Below are positions 59,682 to 64,000 of a DNA stretch of 64,000 nucleotides, one piece after another. How positions within the stretch are numbered: position 1 is the first letter of the stretch; each line of letters starts with the position of its first letter. The translations under genes and the position numbers were made by a program. The notes beneath the pieces were generated by a model. That model was not told the DNA's origin and ran no database searches. It was given only the letters and a program-made list of their open reading frames with translations. The stretch lies in the NCBI GenBank assembly GCA_019694165.1, contig JAIBCL010000013.1:62001-126000 (forward strand), given 5' to 3'. Source of the DNA: Verrucomicrobiaceae bacterium. GTDB taxonomy: Bacteria; Verrucomicrobiota; Verrucomicrobiia; Verrucomicrobiales; Verrucomicrobiaceae.

Positions 59682-61424
59682 ATGCACTCCCCCATGCGTC
59701 ATTCGACATTCCACATTCGGCATTTAGCCGCCTCACTGCTCCTTGTCCCCTGCGCCCTGCTCGCCGCCGCCCCGCCTCCGGAGCTGACCGTGCTCCGCAC
59801 ACAGTACGAGAAGCTCCTCGCCGAGCGCGTCACCGCGCCCTTCGATGCGGCGAAGGCTGATCTCGATGCCAAGTTCACTGCTGCGCTCGACCGCATCGCG
59901 GATGAAGCGAAGAAGGAGGGCAAGCTCGATGCCGTGCTCGCCATCCTCGAAGACAAAAAGCGCCTCGCCAGCAAGTTCCCGCTGCCCGAGGACGATGACG
60001 CCACGCCCGACTCACTCAAGAAGCTCCGCGTCATCTACCGCGAGCAATTGCAGAAACTCGAAGAACAACGCACGGCGAATCACGGTGCGATCCTGCCATC
60101 CTACACGGCAAAGCTCCAGGCACTCGAGACCACGCTCACGAAGGCCGACAGGGTGGATGAAGCGAAGGAAGTGATGACGTATCGAGAGGCACTCGCGACT
60201 CCTGGCAGCACCGGTGCCGCGACTCCGCCCATGACAGCGGAGCCGCGCACGGCATCCGCCAGCACCGCTGGAGGCGCGGCGAACTCGTCGGCGCGAATCA
60301 AAGGCGATGACCGCAAGGCCGCCGAGTGGGTGCTGGGCTATGCGGTGGACGGCACGCAGACCTCGGTCACCGTCAAGGAATCCTCGGGCAACAAGACATG
60401 CCGGACCGCCGCCGAACTGCCGAAGGGCAAGTTTGTCATTGTGTCATTTCACCTCGACGGCTGGGGCAAGCCGCTGCCGAAGCCTGTGACCGATGAGGAC
60501 ATGATGAATCTGGCCGGCCTCGCGGGGCTGAAGTGGTTTCAGCTCAACAAGATCGGGATCACTGATGAAGGTCTGAGATTCGCCGCCACCTGCCCGGAGC
60601 TGGAGCGCGTCGTTCTTCACAATCTCAATCTCACTGACGGGATGTTCCCGCATCTCACCGGCTTGAAGAAGCTCAATGAAATCCTCTTCAACAACGCGGG
60701 CAGACAGATCACCGGCGTCGGCCTGATTCACATCAAGGCGGCGCCGCTCACCGCGCTGGAATTCCTTTCCACGGGATTCAGTGACGAGGGCATGCCCCAC
60801 CTCGCCAGCTTCAAGCAACTGCGCCGCCTCAGCATTAGCGGCACGCCGGTCACGGACGCGGGCCTCGCCACGCTCGCGGGCATGAAGAGCCTCGTGTCGC
60901 TCCATGTCCTCTCCACTAGCGTCACCATTCCCGCCTTGATCAATCTCAAGGGACTCGACTTGAGCAATCTCAGCGTGGGCAGCATGGCGAACTGGAAGGA
61001 AACCTCGGCGCAGCTTCCCAGCCTCGCCGCCGCGTTTCCCAATGTGGTCGAATTCACCATGCCGCGTGGAGGCACTTTCACGGGCGAGGATCTCGCGCCG
61101 CTTGCCGCCGCCTTTCCCAAACTCAAGCGACTCACTGCCCAGGAGGCGAAACTGGAGGCGGGCGCAGCCCAGGCCATCGCCAAGCTCGCGAAGCTCGAAG
61201 AGCTGAACGTCTGGAAATCGACCGCCACCGATGACGACGTGGCGGCGTGGCAGCATCTGAAGTCGCTGCACGTCATCAGCCTGGGCGGCACGCAGATCAC
61301 CGATGCCGCTCTCGAGGTGCTCGCGCGCCACAAGCCGCTCGACAAACTGGACGCGGCCAACACCCAGACGACGCCCGCCGGCCTCGCCGCCTTCAAGAAG
61401 AAGCGGCCCGATGTGAAGATGTGA
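59682..61424 (+). CDS. secreted coiled-module plus LRR-like protein, paralogue 2
   Basis: From ATG 59682 the protein is 580 residues. Signal peptide: HLAASLLLVPCALLAAAPPP. The about 140-residue helical module with KKEGKLDAVLAILEDKKRLA and DDATPDSLKKLRVIYREQLQ is followed by an Ala/Ser linker, then LRR-like repeats such as GITDEGLRFAATCPELERVV, TPVTDAGLATLAGMKSLVSL and TQITDAALEVLARHKPLDKL, ending AFKKKRPDVK. LRR folds serve protein interaction; placed after the kinase gene they are candidate ligands or partners of its outer domain. Confidence 0.8.
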   Translation: MHSPMRHSTFHIRHLAASLLLVPCALLAAAPPPELTVLRTQYEKLLAERVTAPFDAAKADLDAKFTAALDRIADEAKKEGKLDAVLAILEDKKRLASKFPLPEDDDATPDSLKKLRVIYREQLQKLEEQRTANHGAILPSYTAKLQALETTLTKADRVDEAKEVMTYREALATPGSTGAATPPMTAEPRTASASTAGGAANSSARIKGDDRKAAEWVLGYAVDGTQTSVTVKESSGNKTCRTAAELPKGKFVIVSFHLDGWGKPLPKPVTDEDMMNLAGLAGLKWFQLNKIGITDEGLRFAATCPELERVVLHNLNLTDGMFPHLTGLKKLNEILFNNAGRQITGVGLIHIKAAPLTALEFLSTGFSDEGMPHLASFKQLRRLSISGTPVTDAGLATLAGMKSLVSLHVLSTSVTIPALINLKGLDLSNLSVGSMANWKETSAQLPSLAAAFPNVVEFTMPRGGTFTGEDLAPLAAAFPKLKRLTAQEAKLEAGAAQAIAKLAKLEELNVWKSTATDDDVAAWQHLKSLHVISLGGTQITDAALEVLARHKPLDKLDAANTQTTPAGLAAFKKKRPDVKM

Positions 61425-61468
61425 CAGCAAGCAGCGCCTGACCGGCCTCGCCGCCCATGCACCCGCGC

Positions 61469-61891
61469 TCAGTCCAGCCAGTTCTCCACGCGCAGGCCGG
61501 GGATGTCCTTGAAGTCGCCGGTGTCGCGCGTGAGCAGCGTCATGTCGTGCGCGAGGCAGATGGCGGCGATCTTGAGGTCCATGGTGCCATCGTTTGGGAA
61601 TGCTTTTTTCAAAGCATGAAACCGCTCCGCCGCATCGTCGTCGAACGGCAGAATGTCAAATTTCCCAAAGGCAGCGATGGTTTTCTGAAAACTGGCGTAG
61701 GCACGGACCTGCGCACGCCCGGCGGTCATGCCATTGATCAGCCCGAGCCAGCCCCCTGTGGCTTCCTGCACGGTGATGACGCTGAGAAAAATCTCCGCCT
61801 CCTGTTTTCGCGCGCGCTGATCAAGCACATCGGCAGCGTCGGCACCCTCGGCCACCACGCGAAAGTGATTTGTATCGAGCACGGCAAACAT
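61469..61891 (-). CDS. vapC: VapC-type PIN-domain toxin
   Basis: This 140-residue protein is an intact PIN-fold ribonuclease of the VapC group: VLDTNHF (first Asp), FLSVITVQEATGGWLGLING (conserved Glu), and MDLKIAAICLAHDMTLLTRD with DTGDF (later Asp residues). It begins 5 bp after its antitoxin. It is inserted, with the antitoxin, on the minus strand between paralogues 2 and 3. Confidence 0.88.
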   Translation of the reverse strand: MFAVLDTNHFRVVAEGADAADVLDQRARKQEAEIFLSVITVQEATGGWLGLINGMTAGRAQVRAYASFQKTIAAFGKFDILPFDDDAAERFHALKKAFPNDGTMDLKIAAICLAHDMTLLTRDTGDFKDIPGLRVENWLD

Positions 61892-61896
61892 GGGTG

Positions 61897-62091
61897 CTAC
61901 CGGCCAGCCCGGCTTGCCTTCTGGCGCAGCTCCGCGCCAATCCTCATCGCCTCACAAAAGAGATCATCATCCTTGGCAAAGCCGATGGCTTCACGCCAGG
62001 TGCCTTTGTTTGCGGGTTTCGCCCCGCCCTCCAGCTTCTCCACGCGCTGCTGCAGCTCTGCGATCTTCCGCTCCATCATCTTCGTGCTCAT
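61897..62091 (-). CDS. vapB: VapB-like antitoxin
   Basis: This 64-residue protein has a coiled N-terminal half (MMERKIAELQQRVEKLEGGA) and a toxin-contacting C-terminal part GTWREAIGFAKDDDLFCEAM. It is directly upstream of the intact VapC. It is a distant paralogue of the antitoxin at 59401-59592, mainly alike in the C-terminal half. Confidence 0.7.
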   Translation of the reverse strand: MSTKMMERKIAELQQRVEKLEGGAKPANKGTWREAIGFAKDDDLFCEAMRIGAELRQKASRAGR

Positions 62092-62179
62092 GCGCCGAGC
62101 CTAATGCACCACCGAAAAGCTGACCACCAAAACTTCACCCTCAGGCCGTTCACTCTCCACACCATCACACCCCAGGCTC

Positions 62180-63892
62180 ATGCACTCCCCCATTCGTCAT
62201 TCGCCATTCCGCATCCGGCATTTGGCCGCCACCCTGCTCCTCGCTCCCTGCGCCCTGCTCCCCGCCGCTCCGCCACCGGAGCTGACCTTGCTGCGCACTC
62301 AGTATGAGAAAGTGCTCGCCGAGAAAGTCACCGCACCCTTTGATGCGGCGAAGGCTGATCTCGATGCCAAGTTCACCGCCGCGCTCGACCGCATCGCGGA
62401 TGAAGCGAAGAAGGAGGGCAAGCTCGATGCCGTGCTCGCCATCCTCGAAGACAAGAAGCGCCTCGCCAACAAGTTCCCGCTGCCGGATGACGATGACGCC
62501 ACGCCTGACTCGCTCAAGAAGCTGCGCGGCATCTACCGCGAGCAGTTGACGAAACTCGAAGAGCAACGCACGGCGAATCACGCCGCGATCCTGCCATCCT
62601 ACACGGCAAAGCTCCAGGCACTCGAAACCACGCTCACAAAAGCGGACCGCATCGACGAGGCGAAGGAAGTGATGACGTATCGCGAGGGGCTGGCGGCTGG
62701 CGCTGGGGAAACCGGGCCGACGGCACCGGCTGGTGCAGGGGCCAAGCTTGGAATGAGCCGCGATAGCCGGCGCGAAAACAACTCCACGGCCAAGGGCGAT
62801 GACCGCGCGGCGGCGGAGTTCGTCATCGGCCTGGGCGGCAAAGTGAAGATCGCGGGTGTGAATGATTTCATCACCAGTGTGGATGCCTTGCCAAAGAAAC
62901 GCTTCAGCCTCTATGACATCAACCTGTCCACCAACGGCAAAGGGACTTTGGAAGAAGCTGACGCCGACAAACTGTCGGGACTCCGAGAACTCGTTTTTCT
63001 CACGATCAACAACAGCGTGAAGTCCGATGAAGCCCTGCGCTTCCTGCCGACGTGCCCGAACCTGATCCGCGTGCATGTGGAGAACTGCGGTGAGCTGCAA
63101 GGCTCCTGGCTCAAGTACGCCGCGCCCTTGAAGAAGCTCGAGACGCTGGCGGTGGTGAGCGGAGCCAAGAGCGACACTTCCGGGATCGAGGCTTTTCAGT
63201 CGGAGAATCTCGCGAGCATGAATCTGCGTGCCGCCGCAGCCGATGACAACACCATGGCGGCCGTCGGACGCTTCAAAAAGCTGCGCAACATCACTTTGCG
63301 TGACACGAAAGTGACCGACGCGGGCATGGCGTATCTCTCAGGCTTGAAGAATCTCGTCGGCCTTCAGGTACACAACACAGCCGTGACCATGGCAGGGATG
63401 AAGCCGCTGGGATCGGCCCCGCTCGTCACGCTGGGCTTTGGCAGGCGGCCGGACGACATGGCGGCGGCGCTGCCACAGCTCGGGGCACAGTTTCCGAAGG
63501 TCGAACAGTTCTTCATCCCCGGTGGCGGCAAGATGAGCGGCGCGCATGTGTCGGCCATCGCCGCCGCCTGGCCGAAGCTCCGAAAACTGGAGTTTCCGAG
63601 CTACATGGACTTCGAGGAAGACGCCTTTGCCGACGCGGGGCATTTGTTCCCTGAAGTGACTTATCTCTACCTCTGGCAGGACAAGGCCACCGACCACCAC
63701 GTCGAAGAGCTGGCGAAGATGAAGAAGCTCGCGACCCTCAACCTCGAAGGCAGCCAGATCACGGACGCCAGCCTGTCCGCGCTGGAGAAACAGAAATCGC
63801 TGAAGACGCTCGTCATTCGCAACACCGCTGTCACCGATGCAGCCCTCGCTGCCTTCAAGAAGGCGCGGCCTGACGTAAAGGTCGAGAAGTGA
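62180..63892 (+). CDS. secreted coiled-module plus LRR-like protein, paralogue 3
   Basis: This protein is 570 residues. Signal peptide HLAATLLLAPCALLPAAPPP; the helical module is almost identical to those of paralogues 1 and 2 (EKVTAPFDAAKADLDAKFTA, NHAAILPSYTAKLQALETTL). LRR-like repeats include DTKVTDAGMAYLSGLKNLVG, SQITDASLSALEKQKSLKTL and TAVTDAALAAFKKARPDVKV. The module is far more conserved between paralogues than the repeats, suggesting the repeats have been selected to diverge in binding. Confidence 0.8.
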   Translation: MHSPIRHSPFRIRHLAATLLLAPCALLPAAPPPELTLLRTQYEKVLAEKVTAPFDAAKADLDAKFTAALDRIADEAKKEGKLDAVLAILEDKKRLANKFPLPDDDDATPDSLKKLRGIYREQLTKLEEQRTANHAAILPSYTAKLQALETTLTKADRIDEAKEVMTYREGLAAGAGETGPTAPAGAGAKLGMSRDSRRENNSTAKGDDRAAAEFVIGLGGKVKIAGVNDFITSVDALPKKRFSLYDINLSTNGKGTLEEADADKLSGLRELVFLTINNSVKSDEALRFLPTCPNLIRVHVENCGELQGSWLKYAAPLKKLETLAVVSGAKSDTSGIEAFQSENLASMNLRAAAADDNTMAAVGRFKKLRNITLRDTKVTDAGMAYLSGLKNLVGLQVHNTAVTMAGMKPLGSAPLVTLGFGRRPDDMAAALPQLGAQFPKVEQFFIPGGGKMSGAHVSAIAAAWPKLRKLEFPSYMDFEEDAFADAGHLFPEVTYLYLWQDKATDHHVEELAKMKKLATLNLEGSQITDASLSALEKQKSLKTLVIRNTAVTDAALAAFKKARPDVKVEK

Positions 63893-63943
63893 ATTCCTGC
63901 TCCCGGCCAAACTCCTGCAAGACATTCATCTCGCTCAAATCCC

Positions 63944-64000
63944 ATGCACATGATCCCCAGTCACGAATCCACCTGTATGTCGCGCGATGCGACGGCGAGG
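63944..64000 (+). CDS. start of a further reading frame, cut by the window edge
   Basis: ATG 63944 opens a frame of 19 codons (MHMIPSHESTCMSRDATAR) that is still open at the window end. A Ser-Arg-rich start of this type would fit a Tat-exported DUF1501-like protein, but far too little is visible to say so. Confidence 0.25.
   Translation, partial: MHMIPSHESTCMSRDATAR

Overview
The window reads as chromosome from a GC-rich member of the Verrucomicrobia (Verrucomicrobiae/Prosthecobacter-like). Three observations support this: repeated planctomycete-cytochrome (PSCyt1/DUF1549/DUF1553) plus DUF1501 gene pairs, a TGTTC-N4-GAACA palindrome (the Verrucomicrobia-type LexA motif as I recall it) in front of an imuA-imuB-dnaE2 cassette, and abundant short palindromic repeats that also occur inside genes. 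No rRNA, tRNA, CRISPR array, integrase or transposase was seen.

Left part (1-20.6 kb) is an accessory or conflict region. It has an NB-ARC ATPase gene whose N-terminus is made of repeat sequence, an AT-richer membrane/PAS/GHKL-like sensor gene, and a frameshifted DUF4062-NB-ARC remnant. Four ordinary genes follow: a secreted P1-nuclease/phospholipase C-like protein, a membrane protein fused to a spermidine-synthase-like domain, an M48-like membrane protein whose zinc motif is HELGH changed to QELGQ, and topoisomerase IV subunit B (parE). Next come a SIR2-TIR protein, a 1438-residue STAND NTPase with 16 near-identical WD40-type repeats, and a small TPR protein, all on the minus strand. I regard this trio as the best candidate for an undescribed NAD-depleting immune or conflict system. 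It is flanked by palindromic repeats, a duplicated gene tail and a frameshifted mutL 3' remnant.

Middle part (20.6-42.9 kb) holds two planctomycete-cytochrome/DUF1501 loci. In the first, a Uma2 gene and a RelE/Phd-like toxin-antitoxin pair sit between the two partner genes and the 3' end of the cytochrome gene is duplicated. The second is a compact eight-gene operon: ECF sigma factor, small membrane protein, CpxP/Spy-like protein, EF-hand cytochrome protein, DUF1501, cytochrome protein, GlpD-like dehydrogenase, DUF1501. Between them lie housekeeping genes: hemA (short C-terminus), a CcsA/HemX-like protein, apt, glnD and an aquaporin without the usual selectivity-filter arginine. A bidirectional terminator separates the aquaporin from the operon.

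Right part (43-64 kb) starts with the SOS mutasome cassette (promoter plus LexA box, imuA, imuB, dnaE2). It continues with an M23 peptidase with PKD domains, a DUF971 protein, cstA, a TPR protein and a secreted alpha/beta hydrolase. The end is a family expansion: a Ser/Thr kinase whose extracytoplasmic C-terminus carries a coiled module that reappears as the N-terminus of three tandem secreted leucine-rich-repeat-like paralogues. Two inverted VapBC modules are interleaved with these paralogues, and one of them has a frameshifted toxin. A theme across the window is that dispersed short repeats have been captured as translated sequence at protein termini and linkers.
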